Shown piece after piece: positions 1 to 7,329 of a DNA stretch of 42,919 nucleotides. Within the stretch, counting starts at the first letter, position 1. Each line of letters begins with the position of its first letter. Origin of the DNA: a virus. Location of the stretch: positions 1-42,919 of IMG/VR virus record IMGVR_UViG_3300041409_001227. The stretch is one strand, 5' to 3'. Position numbers and translations under genes: made by a program. Under the pieces are notes generated by a model. The model ran no database searches. It saw only the letters and a program-made list of their open reading frames with translations, and was not told where the DNA came from.

Positions 1-147
1 CTGCCCGAGATCGGCCGCCGCTTCGGCGGACGCGATCACACCACGGTGCTGCACGCCGTCCGCAAGATCACTCACCTTATAACACTCGCTCAATATGTCG
101 ATCTCGCCGCAGAAATCGATATCCTCGAAAAGTTGTTGAGAGACTGA
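1..147 (+). CDS. DnaA domain IV (DnaA-box-binding) protein, 3' part
   Basis: Open from the first base of the window to TGA at 145-147, so the N-terminus lies outside. The visible 48 residues carry the DnaA C-terminal signature ([20 protein letters not shown]), the domain IV helix-turn-helix that reads DnaA boxes in host DnaA. The reading stops soon after this motif, as in small phage proteins that keep only the DNA-binding domain and not the AAA+ ATPase; the missing N-terminus means a full DnaA cannot be excluded. It is coupled to the GcrA-like gene by a 1-nt TGATG overlap. A role in replication control or titration of DnaA sites is inference. Confidence 0.85.
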   Translation: MPEIGRRFGGRDHTTVLHAVRKITHLITLAQYVDLAAEIDILEKLLRD

Positions 148-674
148 TGGCCGCACCACTCAACACATTTTGGACCGAAGACAAGCTGTCAGAATTTCAG
201 CGACATCACGGCGCCGGGCTAGCTGACACCGCCATCGCAGCGGCAATGAACGTCACGCGCAATACTGCGGTCGCCAAGCGCAAGCGGCTTGGCTTGACGG
301 CGAATCCCGCGCCGGAACCTTCCGAGGAAGAGCGTGAGTTGAAGCGCCAACAGCGCAGCGCCGCCGCAGTCAAGTCTAATAGAGACAAGAGAGACAAGCG
401 CGCTGCGGAACGGGAGACGAAGATGCAAGACGCGCCCCCCCCTATGCCACAGCCGAAGTTTATAGGGTCTCTCGATATCCCGTTCGGCGAACTTCGGCCA
501 TGGCTGAGTGTCGGAGCAAATCAGTGTCGCTACATCGCGGCCGAACCACCCGGTCCCGACTATCTCGCATGCGGAAACGAGACTCTGCCGGGCGAGAGCT
601 GGTGCGGTCACTGCGAAGGTATCGTGTTCAATCGCGGGCAACCCTACGTCGCGAAGAAACAGGAGGCCGCGTGA
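147..674 (+). CDS. GcrA-like cell cycle regulator
   Basis: 175 aa. The N-terminus has the GcrA layout: a Trp-containing first helix (FWTED), a helix with AIAAAMN, then VTRNTAVAKRKRLGL, matching the family's VTRNAVIGKVHRLGL recognition helix. A charged linker (about residues 55-95) leads to a C-terminal cysteine region with CRYIAA, CGNETLP and WCGHCEG, corresponding to the GcrA C-terminal domain that contacts RNA polymerase sigma factor; the usual YC..H ending appears as WCGHC here. Host GcrA activates methylation-sensitive promoters with sigma-70. The gene follows the DnaA-like gene and is TGATG-coupled to the next. Family assignment is firm; the phage role is inferred. Confidence 0.85.
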   Translation: MAAPLNTFWTEDKLSEFQRHHGAGLADTAIAAAMNVTRNTAVAKRKRLGLTANPAPEPSEEERELKRQQRSAAAVKSNRDKRDKRAAERETKMQDAPPPMPQPKFIGSLDIPFGELRPWLSVGANQCRYIAAEPPGPDYLACGNETLPGESWCGHCEGIVFNRGQPYVAKKQEAA

Positions 675-985
675 TGCACAACACCTCGTGGACCCCGGAC
701 GAAACCGCAGTCGCACGGCAGATGCTCGCCGACAACGAACCGCCTGAAGCTTTCCTTACCAGGCTAGGGCGATCTGAATCGGCGGCGCGCGAGCATGTCA
801 AGAGAGTGGATGTGCGGGCGAAGACCAAAGCTAGGTCGGCCATCCCAAAAATTCCTGCAGGCGTCATTGAAGACGCCGTGCGGCGGGCTACGACTCCGCG
901 CTCACTAACGGCGCGGACATTCGGCGATCCGCCGTTTTTCGCAAGCGCGCTTGGAAAGAAACTCGCAGCAGAGGCCTCACTCTGA
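674..985 (+). CDS. small HTH-like DNA-binding protein
   Basis: 104 aa from ATG 674, which overlaps the TGA of the GcrA-like gene (GTGATG). The frame is open further upstream to 500, but that part lies inside the GcrA-like gene and looks like shadow sequence, so the coupled ATG is preferred. The N-terminus (SWTPDETAVARQML, then LGRSESAAREHV) resembles SANT/HTH proteins and the first helices of GcrA-like proteins. The rest is basic and Ala-rich. I do not recognise a named family. Position as the third DNA-binding-type gene in a row suggests a regulator. Confidence 0.65.
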   Translation: MHNTSWTPDETAVARQMLADNEPPEAFLTRLGRSESAAREHVKRVDVRAKTKARSAIPKIPAGVIEDAVRRATTPRSLTARTFGDPPFFASALGKKLAAEASL

Positions 986-1016
986 TGCACCCCACAACCT
1001 CACTCTGGCGATCGTG

Positions 1017-2132
1017 ATGGCTGGCAAATCCAATATCGAATGGACTGGTCACACCTGGAATCCGCTTGCGGGTTGCAGCGTTCTGACGCCGGGCTGCAAG
1101 CGTTGCTACGCCATGAAGATGGCGGCGCGCCTCGAAGCGATGGGGCAGGAACTTTACAAGGGGCTGACTGAGCCGTCGAAGGCGGGTCCGGTGTGGACCG
1201 GTGTTATGCGACAGGCACCGGAGCATGTTTTGCTCGCGCCGCTGAAGCGCAAGGTGCCGACGGTCTATTTCGTCAACTCCATGTCCGATCTTTTCCATGA
1301 GAATGTGCCGGACGAATGGATTGATCGCGTGTTCGCCGTCATGGCGTTATGTCCGCAGCATACGTTTCAAGTTCTGACGAAGCGCGCGGAACGGATGCGA
1401 ACCTATGTCTCTGCCGCGCGCGCGGTCCCGGTTGGCATGGAAGCAATGGGACTGACGCTTGATGCTCACGCTCGCGATGCCCGCTCAACCGTCGGCGCTG
1501 GCGTTATACTTACGGGCGATATCGCTCACTTGAAGGTTTGGCCGCTTCCGAACGTGTGGCTTGGCGTCTCGACCGAACGCCAGCAGGAAGCCGACGATCG
1601 GATTCGTCCGCTACTTGATACGCCGGCCGCCGTGCGCTTCATTTCAGCGGAGCCGCTACTTGGGCCAATCGATCTAAGCCGTCTTTGTATATTGCCTCAG
1701 AAGCCTGGAAGCGTTCGCGCTGGCATCCACATCAACGCCCTGCAGGGCCGATACTGCGAGAGCGGCGTTGCCTACACGGGCGATTGGGATGTCAACGGCC
1801 CGTCGCCGCCGGTTAGTGAGCGAAGGAAACTTGATTGGGTGATCGTCGGTGGCGAGAGCGGACCCGATGCGCGACCGATGCATCCGGACTGGGCGCGTTC
1901 GCTGCGGGATCAGTGTGCTACCGCAGGTGTGCCATATTTCTTCAAACAGCATGGGCAATTCATTCCGGAGAGTTGCGCCGCGCGCGATCATCAAGGCGCG
2001 CATACATCGCAAACTTTTGGGCGGTCGTTCGTTAGACAAAGTGGCGAAACATTTTGGAATGTGGGCAAGGCTAGGGCCGGTCGTCTGCTCGACGGCGTCG
2101 AATACAACGGCATGCCGGAGCTGCGCGCATGA
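1017..2132 (+). CDS. phage Gp37/Gp68 family (DUF5131) protein
   Basis: 371 aa. The N-terminus KSNIEWTGHTWNPLAGC followed by SVLTPGCKRCYAMK is the hallmark of the Gp37/Gp68 family (DUF5131): Cys20, Cys27 and Cys30 form a CX6CX2C cluster reminiscent of radical-SAM iron-sulfur sites. Other conserved stretches are NSMSDLFHENVP, FQVLTKRAERM, WLGVSTERQQEADDRI, FISAEPLLG, and WVIVGGESGPDARPMHPDWARSL near the C-terminus. Start chosen at ATG 1017 (MAGKSNIEW); upstream in-frame sequence overlaps the previous gene. The biochemical role is not established; location beside DUF4326 and DUF1937 genes suggests nucleotide or nucleic-acid modification, which is inference. It overlaps the next gene by 4 nt. Confidence 0.88.
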   Translation: MAGKSNIEWTGHTWNPLAGCSVLTPGCKRCYAMKMAARLEAMGQELYKGLTEPSKAGPVWTGVMRQAPEHVLLAPLKRKVPTVYFVNSMSDLFHENVPDEWIDRVFAVMALCPQHTFQVLTKRAERMRTYVSAARAVPVGMEAMGLTLDAHARDARSTVGAGVILTGDIAHLKVWPLPNVWLGVSTERQQEADDRIRPLLDTPAAVRFISAEPLLGPIDLSRLCILPQKPGSVRAGIHINALQGRYCESGVAYTGDWDVNGPSPPVSERRKLDWVIVGGESGPDARPMHPDWARSLRDQCATAGVPYFFKQHGQFIPESCAARDHQGAHTSQTFGRSFVRQSGETFWNVGKARAGRLLDGVEYNGMPELRA

Positions 2133-2599
2133 AGCCGCAACGCATCCAACGCAAGCGCGTGGCGGGTTTCGACCTGCAGGCCGCGTCCGTGGCGCTTAAC
2201 GGCCTGCCGGCGATTGTGGTGACGCGTCCCGGAAAATGGGGCAACCCGTTCAACTTCAAATCATCGGACAATTGCTGGAATGCGCTGGCGCTCGGATGCC
2301 GTGGCGACGCTGCGGGCAGACAAGAGGCTTCCGTGAGGGCGTTCCGGCAATGGGTTTGCGACCCGCGTGGACGCGTCAAGGAAATGGAATTCGGCGTCGT
2401 TATCGAAGGCCGTAGCAAAAAGACAGGCCGCAAGAAAACCATTCCGATCGGGGCGCGAGCCAAGGCTGGCGCAGCTCCCAGCATAACAGAAATTATAGAA
2501 GCGCTTCGTGGAAAAAATCTCGCATGTTTCTGTGCGCTCGATCAGCCGTGCCATGCCGACGTGTTACTTGAAATCGCCAACACTCCGGTGCCCGCATGA
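2129..2599 (+). CDS. DUF4326 domain protein
   Basis: 156 aa, ATGA overlap with the preceding gene. The signature of DUF4326 is visible: VTRPGKWGNPF near residues 31-41 and, at the end, LRGKNLACFCALDQPCHADV with CFC and CH residues that could bind metal. The middle (RSKKTGRKKTIPIG) is a basic insertion. The domain has no firmly known function to me; it recurs in phages beside Gp37/Gp68 and nucleotide-metabolism genes, as here. It overlaps the following small gene by 4 nt. Confidence 0.85.
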   Translation: MKPQRIQRKRVAGFDLQAASVALNGLPAIVVTRPGKWGNPFNFKSSDNCWNALALGCRGDAAGRQEASVRAFRQWVCDPRGRVKEMEFGVVIEGRSKKTGRKKTIPIGARAKAGAAPSITEIIEALRGKNLACFCALDQPCHADVLLEIANTPVPA

Positions 2600-2907
2600 G
2601 CACCCCCAACCATCGCAGTACGTCATCCGCATCTCTTGCCGCCGCGTTTCACGGCCTCGGATATCGCCCCGAAGACGATGCGTGGGAGTTGGATGGCCGA
2701 CGGACCTATTCGCATGAAGACGACGCAACGCGGGATTATCTCTCCGCACTGCGGGGGCGGTTGGGCGGTCATGGCTGGCATCGTGACACACATGCACTCC
2801 GGACATTTCGTCATGAAGCTACGGGCGAAGTGATCGAGATTGAGCCCGCCGGTTCGGATTGCTCCGGACATTACCTGCACCACATGAAAGCGGCGGTCGC
2901 ATGTTAA
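2596..2907 (+). CDS. hypothetical protein
   Basis: 103 aa, ATGA-coupled to the DUF4326 gene, ending inside the start of the SNF2-like gene (7-nt overlap ATGTTAA). The sequence is hydrophilic and His-rich (GGHGWHRDTHALRTFRH, HYLHHMK), with no signal peptide or membrane segment. I do not recognise a family. Tight overlaps on both sides support it as a real operon member. Confidence 0.6.
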   Translation: MSTPNHRSTSSASLAAAFHGLGYRPEDDAWELDGRRTYSHEDDATRDYLSALRGRLGGHGWHRDTHALRTFRHEATGEVIEIEPAGSDCSGHYLHHMKAAVAC

Positions 2908-4307
2908 GCGAAATGCAAAGTTACGATCAATTCATCGCGCGAAAGTCTGTGCAGGCTGCGCCCGTTGGGTTGTCTGTCATTCCAGATCTGGGCGACCCCC
3001 TAAAGCGCTTCCAGGCCGATATCGTTGAGTTGGGACTTCGCCGCGGGCGTAGCGCAGTGTTTGCCGGCACGGGCCTTGGTAAGACGCTCATGGAGTTGAA
3101 GTGGGCGGAGGCCATTCATCAAGAAACCAAGAAACCGGTTCTCGTATTTGAGCCGCTTGCAGTCGCGCATCAGACTGTGCAGGAAGCGCAGAAATTCAAC
3201 ATCGACTCGGTCGCATACGCTGCGGATCAAAGTGAGGCGCGAACGAATATCGTCGTTTCGAATTACGACCGGTTACACAATTTCGACCCGAGCAAATTCA
3301 GCGCCATTGTTCCCGGCGAGTCCAGCATCATCAAGGCGCACGACAGCAAGACGCGCGCGGCTCTGGGTGAATTCGCAAAGGGCATTCGATTCCATCTCCC
3401 CAACAGCGCAACGCCGGCTCCGAACGACTACGTTGAACTCGGTAGCCATGCGGAATTCTTGGGCGTCTGCAGCGCCAAGGAAATGCTGGCGACGTGGTTT
3501 GTTCATGACGGGTCGATGAAAGCAACCAACGTCGGCAATCACGGGAGCAAGCCAACCGCAGAATGGAGATTAAAGGGGCATGCTGAGCAGGAATTTTGGG
3601 CGTGGCTCTCGACGTGGTCAATCATGCTTCGCCATCCGCGCGAGCTTGGGTATGACGAGCCGGGATACGATCTTCCGCCACTGCGTAAAGAATTCATCAT
3701 CGTGCCGTCTGACTTGCCGGTTGCGCGGACTCTTCTAGAGCGATTGCGCGCGCGTCGCGAGAGCATGCCCGATCGCGTCCGTGAGGCCGCAGCGCTAGTC
3801 AACTCCATGCCGGATCGCCCGTGGCTGATCTGGTGTAATACGAATGCGGAATCGGAAATGCTGACCGCAGCAATCCGTGGCGCGGTCGAAGTCAAAGGCG
3901 CCGATCATCCGGACCTGAAAATAAAACGGCTAATGGGTTTCGTAAACGGCACTGTAGATCGGCTCGTCACGAAACCGTCGATCGCAGGATGGGGTCTGAA
4001 TTTTCAGCGATGTGCCGATATGGCGTTCGTTGGTTTGAACGACAGTTACGAGCAGCTTTACCAAGCCATTCGGCGTTGTTGGCGATTCGGTCAACTTAGG
4101 CCCGTCAATGCGTGGTTTCTCGCATCGACCGCAGAAGGTGCGGTTGTCGAGAATCTCGCGGCCAAAGAGGCGGCGGCAGACTACATGGCCGATGAAATGG
4201 CCAAGCACACCCGCACAATCATGACGCGGACGCTTCGCGGAATTCGCGTGCCGATCCCGCATCAAAACAAACTCATTATCCCCGACTGGTTGAAAGAAGC
4301 CGCATGA
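2901..4307 (+). CDS. SNF2/DEAD-like superfamily II ATPase with altered Walker B
   Basis: 468 aa; start ATG 2901 gives the MLSEMQSYDQF N-terminus, and the upstream in-frame sequence is shadow of the preceding gene. Walker A is GTGLGKT (56-62). Motif III region is NSATPAPND (S169-A170-T171), and the SF2 C-terminal lobe shows WGLNFQRC and YEQLYQAIRRCWRFGQ, the latter ending in a motif VI arginine cluster. In related phage proteins the Walker B box reads VLDESS; here it is VPGESS with Gly139 (codon GGC at 3315-3317) in place of Asp, one base from GAC. The glutamate is kept. The adjacent methyltransferase is a common partner. Likely a DNA translocase or remodeler whose ATPase activity may be impaired. 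Confidence 0.82.
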   Translation: MLSEMQSYDQFIARKSVQAAPVGLSVIPDLGDPLKRFQADIVELGLRRGRSAVFAGTGLGKTLMELKWAEAIHQETKKPVLVFEPLAVAHQTVQEAQKFNIDSVAYAADQSEARTNIVVSNYDRLHNFDPSKFSAIVPGESSIIKAHDSKTRAALGEFAKGIRFHLPNSATPAPNDYVELGSHAEFLGVCSAKEMLATWFVHDGSMKATNVGNHGSKPTAEWRLKGHAEQEFWAWLSTWSIMLRHPRELGYDEPGYDLPPLRKEFIIVPSDLPVARTLLERLRARRESMPDRVREAAALVNSMPDRPWLIWCNTNAESEMLTAAIRGAVEVKGADHPDLKIKRLMGFVNGTVDRLVTKPSIAGWGLNFQRCADMAFVGLNDSYEQLYQAIRRCWRFGQLRPVNAWFLASTAEGAVVENLAAKEAAADYMADEMAKHTRTIMTRTLRGIRVPIPHQNKLIIPDWLKEAA

Positions 4308-5407
4308 ACGTTATCGACCAGGCATCGGGCAAGAATTGGCATTTGTGGAACGGCGATTGCGTGACTGTGGCGCGCTCGCTTCCGGACGAGTCCGTTCACT
4401 ACACCATCTATTCGCCGCCGTTCATTTCACTCTACACCTTTTCGGATGATCCGCGCGATATGAGCAACTGTCGGACGGATGACGAGTTCTGGACGCATTA
4501 CAAATTCCTCATCGCAGAATGTTTTCGCGTCACGAAGCCCGGTCGGATGGTTTCGATCCACTGTATGAACTTGCCCACGTCTAAGCTGCGTGACGGCTTC
4601 ATTGGCCTGCGTGACTTCCGCGGCGACATCATCAAAGCCCATCAAGAAGCGGGTTTCTACTACCACTCCGAAGTCGTGATCCGCAAAGACCCTGTGTCTG
4701 CAATGCAGCGCACGAAGGCGATCGGACTTCTGCATAAACAAATCAAAAAGGACTCGACCATCAGCCGCATGGCGGTGCCGGACTACATCGTTTCGATGAG
4801 AAAACCGGGCGTTAATCCAGAACCCGTGTCCGGAGAGTTTGATGTTTACTACGGTTCGGAAGCGGAGCCCGATGGAATTCTGCCAAGCCGGCGTTGGGAC
4901 GAAGAGGCGCAAGAAATGGTCCCATGCGAAGTGGCACCGGGCGATCCGGGCTACAGTGTCGCCGTTTGGCAGCGCTACGCCGAACCCGTGTGGATGGACA
5001 TTGCGCAAAGCGATGTTCTCTCGCGGAAAGAAGCGCGCGAGGAAGCGGACGAGGCGCACATTGCGCCATTGCAACTAACGCCAATTCGCCGTTGCATCGA
5101 ACTTTGGTGCAACAAGGGTGACGTTGTTTTTTCACCGTTTGCCGGCATCGGATCGGAATTGTACGTGGCGCTGCAGATGGGGATGCGTCCCATTGGCGCT
5201 GAATTGAAGCCGTCGTATTGGCGCCAAGCTGTTCAGAATTGTGAAAGAGCAGAAGCGGGCGAGCAATCGCCGCCCAAGGCGTCAAAGCTGCACTCGCCAA
5301 ATGTCACGATGACAACCATCAAACCACGCAAGGCGCCCGTAGCGCCTACGACAGAACAGAGCGACCTCTTCGCTTTGATAGCAGAGCAACAGGAAGCCGC
5401 AGAATGA
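4304..5407 (+). CDS. site-specific DNA methyltransferase (N4/N6 amino-MTase family)
   Basis: 367 aa, ATGA overlap with the SNF2-like gene. The amino-methyltransferase motifs are in circularly permuted order: catalytic motif IV as SPPF (37-40) early in the protein, and the AdoMet-binding motif I as SPFAGIGSE near residues 276-284, followed by GAELKPSYW. SPPF points to N4-cytosine or N6-adenine amino-methylation; the motif alone does not fix the base. The C-terminus has a Pro/Lys-rich tail. It may protect phage DNA from restriction or alter methylation-sensitive regulation; the GcrA-like gene in the same operon makes the latter worth testing. Confidence 0.88.
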   Translation: MNVIDQASGKNWHLWNGDCVTVARSLPDESVHYTIYSPPFISLYTFSDDPRDMSNCRTDDEFWTHYKFLIAECFRVTKPGRMVSIHCMNLPTSKLRDGFIGLRDFRGDIIKAHQEAGFYYHSEVVIRKDPVSAMQRTKAIGLLHKQIKKDSTISRMAVPDYIVSMRKPGVNPEPVSGEFDVYYGSEAEPDGILPSRRWDEEAQEMVPCEVAPGDPGYSVAVWQRYAEPVWMDIAQSDVLSRKEAREEADEAHIAPLQLTPIRRCIELWCNKGDVVFSPFAGIGSELYVALQMGMRPIGAELKPSYWRQAVQNCERAEAGEQSPPKASKLHSPNVTMTTIKPRKAPVAPTTEQSDLFALIAEQQEAAE

Positions 5408-5460
5408 CAACTTTAAAATCACATACCGGCGCGGCCGGTCACAGGGTGGCGGCGGAATAG
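5404..5460 (+). CDS. 18-aa coupling ORF
   Basis: A minimal ORF (MTTLKSHTGAAGHRVAAE) starting with an ATGA overlap on the methyltransferase gene and ending in TAG directly against the ATG of the DUF1937 gene. No independent SD is visible for the downstream gene, so this peptide may act to carry ribosomes across the gap (translational coupling). It could equally be incidental. Confidence 0.35.
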   Translation: MTTLKSHTGAAGHRVAAE

Positions 5461-5883
5461 ATGAAACTCTCCGATCTCAAATGTTTTGACCTGATTTACG
5501 TCGGTACGCCGTACTCGAAATATCCGGGTGGCGTTGAACTGGCGTTTGTCGACGCGGCGAAGCTTACCGCGCGGCTCATGACTGAAGGGCTAAAGGTCTA
5601 CAGCCCGATCGCCCACACGCATCCGCTGGCCGTCCATGGTGGGTTGGACCCGTTCGATCATTCCATTTGGCTCCCATTCGACGCGACCATGATGGAAAAG
5701 TCAGACGCGATGATCGTCGCCATGATGCAGGGCTGGGAGTCATCGTTCGGTATTCGGCATGAAATTCAGGTGTTCGTTGAAGCTGGCAAGCCGATCTATT
5801 TTCTTGATCCTGCAGACCTCGGGGTTGAAGTCGCAACGGATGAGGAACGCGCGCAATTCGGCGCAGCGAAGGTGGTCGCATGA
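5461..5883 (+). CDS. DUF1937 family protein (nucleoside deoxyribosyltransferase-like)
   Basis: 140 aa. The N-terminus contains IYVGTPYSKYPGG, followed by YSPIAHTHPLAVHGG and, further on, MMQGWESSFGIRHEI and GKPIYFLDP. These are the conserved blocks of DUF1937, a small Rossmann-type family related to nucleoside 2-deoxyribosyltransferases; the GWE.S.G...E block contains the usual active-site glutamate region. Likely a nucleotide-metabolism or nucleobase-exchange enzyme, but the substrate is unknown. It starts immediately after a short coupling ORF and overlaps the next gene by 4 nt. Confidence 0.85.
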   Translation: MKLSDLKCFDLIYVGTPYSKYPGGVELAFVDAAKLTARLMTEGLKVYSPIAHTHPLAVHGGLDPFDHSIWLPFDATMMEKSDAMIVAMMQGWESSFGIRHEIQVFVEAGKPIYFLDPADLGVEVATDEERAQFGAAKVVA

Positions 5884-6179
5884 GGGCCCAGGCCATAGCG
5901 AAAGCCGGAGCTGCGGCAGTTGGCGGCGCTCGCCATCGGGCTTACGGCGACCCTGCCAACGGCCTACAGCGCGTCGCGGCAGTCTGGAACGGTATCTTAA
6001 CCGCGGCCGGAATTCCGACCACGGGTCGTCCGTTAGACGCGCATGACGTAGCCAATCTAATGGAGGGGCTGAAGATCGCGCGGCGCTACACCGGGCCGTA
6101 TCGGGCTGACAATTACATCGACGGTGCGGGTTGGGCATCTGTTGCCGGTGAAGTCGGCGCGAAAGTGGATCGCCCATGA
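5880..6179 (+). CDS. DUF6378 domain protein
   Basis: 99 aa, ATGA-coupled. Recognised by the order AYGDPANGLQRVAAVWNGIL, then LDAHDVANLMEGLKIAR, then DNYIDGAGWASVAGE. These match the phage DUF6378 pattern (YGDP, W..., DV..mM..lKiAR, D.y.D..GY.al). The all-helical family looks similar to MazG-like or dATP/dUTP pyrophosphatase-type helical proteins, but no function is established. The conserved aromatic in the last block is Trp instead of Tyr. Confidence 0.78.
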   Translation: MRAQAIAKAGAAAVGGARHRAYGDPANGLQRVAAVWNGILTAAGIPTTGRPLDAHDVANLMEGLKIARRYTGPYRADNYIDGAGWASVAGEVGAKVDRP

Positions 6180-6358
6180 CCGGCGTAACCGCAGAAATCG
6201 CCGCAGATCGTGAACGGCGGCAGGAAGCCAAGGCGAAAGCACGGCGCGAACATTCCGTCCGTCTCGGGCCGGAATCGCTTGGCCTTGCGCCCTTCGACAA
6301 CGGCGATTTGGAAACGATAGCGCCGGCTGCGGTTGTTTTGGGTGAGGAGCGGTCATGA
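6176..6358 (+). CDS. hypothetical small protein
   Basis: 60 aa with ATGA overlaps at both ends. The N-terminal half is strongly charged and likely helical (EIAADRERRQEAKAKARREH); the C-terminal half is acidic and hydrophobic. No family recognised. Confidence 0.55.
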   Translation: MTGVTAEIAADRERRQEAKAKARREHSVRLGPESLGLAPFDNGDLETIAPAAVVLGEERS

Positions 6359-6408
6359 GCACTGTTTCACAACTAACATCTGCATCAGATTTTGGTGTTT
6401 CACGATGA
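6355..6408 (+). CDS. 17-aa coupling ORF
   Basis: MSTVSQLTSASDFGVSR, overlapping the previous gene by ATGA and the RHH gene by ATGA. Like the 18-aa ORF at 5404-5460, it bridges two genes that would otherwise be separated by about 45 nt without an evident SD. Possible translational coupling element; may not make a functional peptide. Confidence 0.35.
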   Translation: MSTVSQLTSASDFGVSR

Positions 6409-6659
6409 GCTACGGGAACTACACCACGTACATGGCGCTACGCCGGTCGGGGTCGACCGCCGATTGCGCGGAAGGGCGGCGGCGCATCAGCGTCACCTTG
6501 AAGGAAGACACGTTCTACGCCCTTCGCAGCAGTGCTGATGCGTCACACCGGAGCCTGTCTGGCGAAGCCGCGACACTTCTGGATGAGGCGCTTTCGGGCG
6601 TCGTCGGGGAAGCAAAACCGGAAATTCCTGAATTTTCCTCGCATCGGGGAAAAACATGA
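6405..6659 (+). CDS. ribbon-helix-helix-like DNA-binding protein
   Basis: 84 aa from ATG 6405 (ATGA overlap). The central part RRRISVTLKEDTFYALRSSA followed by DASHRSLSGEAATLLDEAL follows the Arc/MetJ plan: a basic beta strand (RRISVTL), a first helix, and a second helix with SLSGEAATLL. Probably a small dimeric regulator. No toxin gene is seen next to it, so a toxin-antitoxin role is not supported. The frame is open upstream, but the coupled ATG is preferred. Confidence 0.65.
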   Translation: MSYGNYTTYMALRRSGSTADCAEGRRRISVTLKEDTFYALRSSADASHRSLSGEAATLLDEALSGVVGEAKPEIPEFSSHRGKT

Positions 6660-6982
6660 AACCCATCCGCACCTATGCCGTCACGGTTAAGGGCTACGGG
6701 GAGGCGCTGTATTCGGCGCGGTCTCCGGGGAAGGCACTCGCGCGGTCGTTCAAGGCGTTCGGTTCCGTGAGTGATGGCCCGTTTGGCGAATTCATGAAGA
6801 TTGCCACGGCTCGCAGGGTCAAGGACCCGCCCGGCTGCGGGGAGCGGATAGTCATCGGCGGTGAAACCGTGACGCGCGTAGCACCGCCGTATCGCGACCA
6901 TCAGGCCATTTTCTACATGCGCGACGATTCGGATGATGTGCTGTGTTCGCATCCGAGTGATGTTGCGGGAGTTGCGGCATGA
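6656..6982 (+). CDS. hypothetical phage protein
   Basis: 108 aa, ATGA-coupled. It begins KPIRTYAVTVKGYGEALYSA, consistent with a beta-strand-rich N-terminus followed by a helix (SPGKALARSFKAFG), then a segment with CGERIVIGGETVTRVAPP. No catalytic motif is evident. The order suggests a conserved phage protein of unknown role. Confidence 0.6.
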   Translation: MKPIRTYAVTVKGYGEALYSARSPGKALARSFKAFGSVSDGPFGEFMKIATARRVKDPPGCGERIVIGGETVTRVAPPYRDHQAIFYMRDDSDDVLCSHPSDVAGVAA

Positions 6983-7329
6983 TGGACGCTCCCGGGATCG
7001 TGAAGCTGCTTTTGTCGTCGCGGTTCTCGCTTGCGCGCGAGAAAGAAACGCAGGCTGAAATCGCAGTCGCGTTCGATACGGCAAAGCTGGCCTATCGCCG
7101 CGAGGTCGATCTTGGCGACCGGAATATTGTCGACTTCCTGATCGATGGCATCGGGCTTGAAATCAAGATCGGTGGTTCGAAGCGGGCGATTTTTTCGCAG
7201 TGCAAGCGCTACTGCGAAACCGGAAAGTTGTCATCGCTGATTCTCGGAACTAACGTCGCCATCGGCTTCCCGACGCAAATCGTCGGCGTGCCGTGCTACG
7301 TCGCCAGCCTTGGAAAGGCGTGGCTATGA
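6979..7329 (+). CDS. putative PD-(D/E)XK nuclease-fold protein
   Basis: 116 aa starting ATGATG at 6979. A restriction-endonuclease-like core is visible: Glu27 in a first helix (AEIAVAF), Asp52 in NIVDFLIDG, then Glu61-Ile-Lys63 in GLEIKIGGSK, with Gln74/Lys76/Tyr78 on the next helix (FSQCKRYCE). The D-x8-E-x-K spacing plus the helix Q/K fits small nucleases such as VRR-NUC or Holliday-junction resolvase-like proteins. Position just before a SNF2-type helicase suggests DNA processing in replication or recombination. Substrate not predictable from sequence. Confidence 0.65.
   Translation: MMDAPGIVKLLLSSRFSLAREKETQAEIAVAFDTAKLAYRREVDLGDRNIVDFLIDGIGLEIKIGGSKRAIFSQCKRYCETGKLSSLILGTNVAIGFPTQIVGVPCYVASLGKAWL

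Noticed and set aside
500-673. Upstream extension of the HTH-like gene to ATG 500
   Set aside because: This part lies within the GcrA-like gene and shows shadow-type composition; the TGATG-coupled start at 674 is more economical.
4304-5407. Methyltransferase as a CcrM (GANTC) ortholog
   Set aside because: The catalytic box is SPPF rather than DPPY and no CcrM C-terminal domain is evident; target cannot be read from sequence.
6405-6659. RHH gene as antitoxin of a toxin-antitoxin pair
   Set aside because: Neither neighbour shows a known toxin motif; the gene sits in a coupled early operon.
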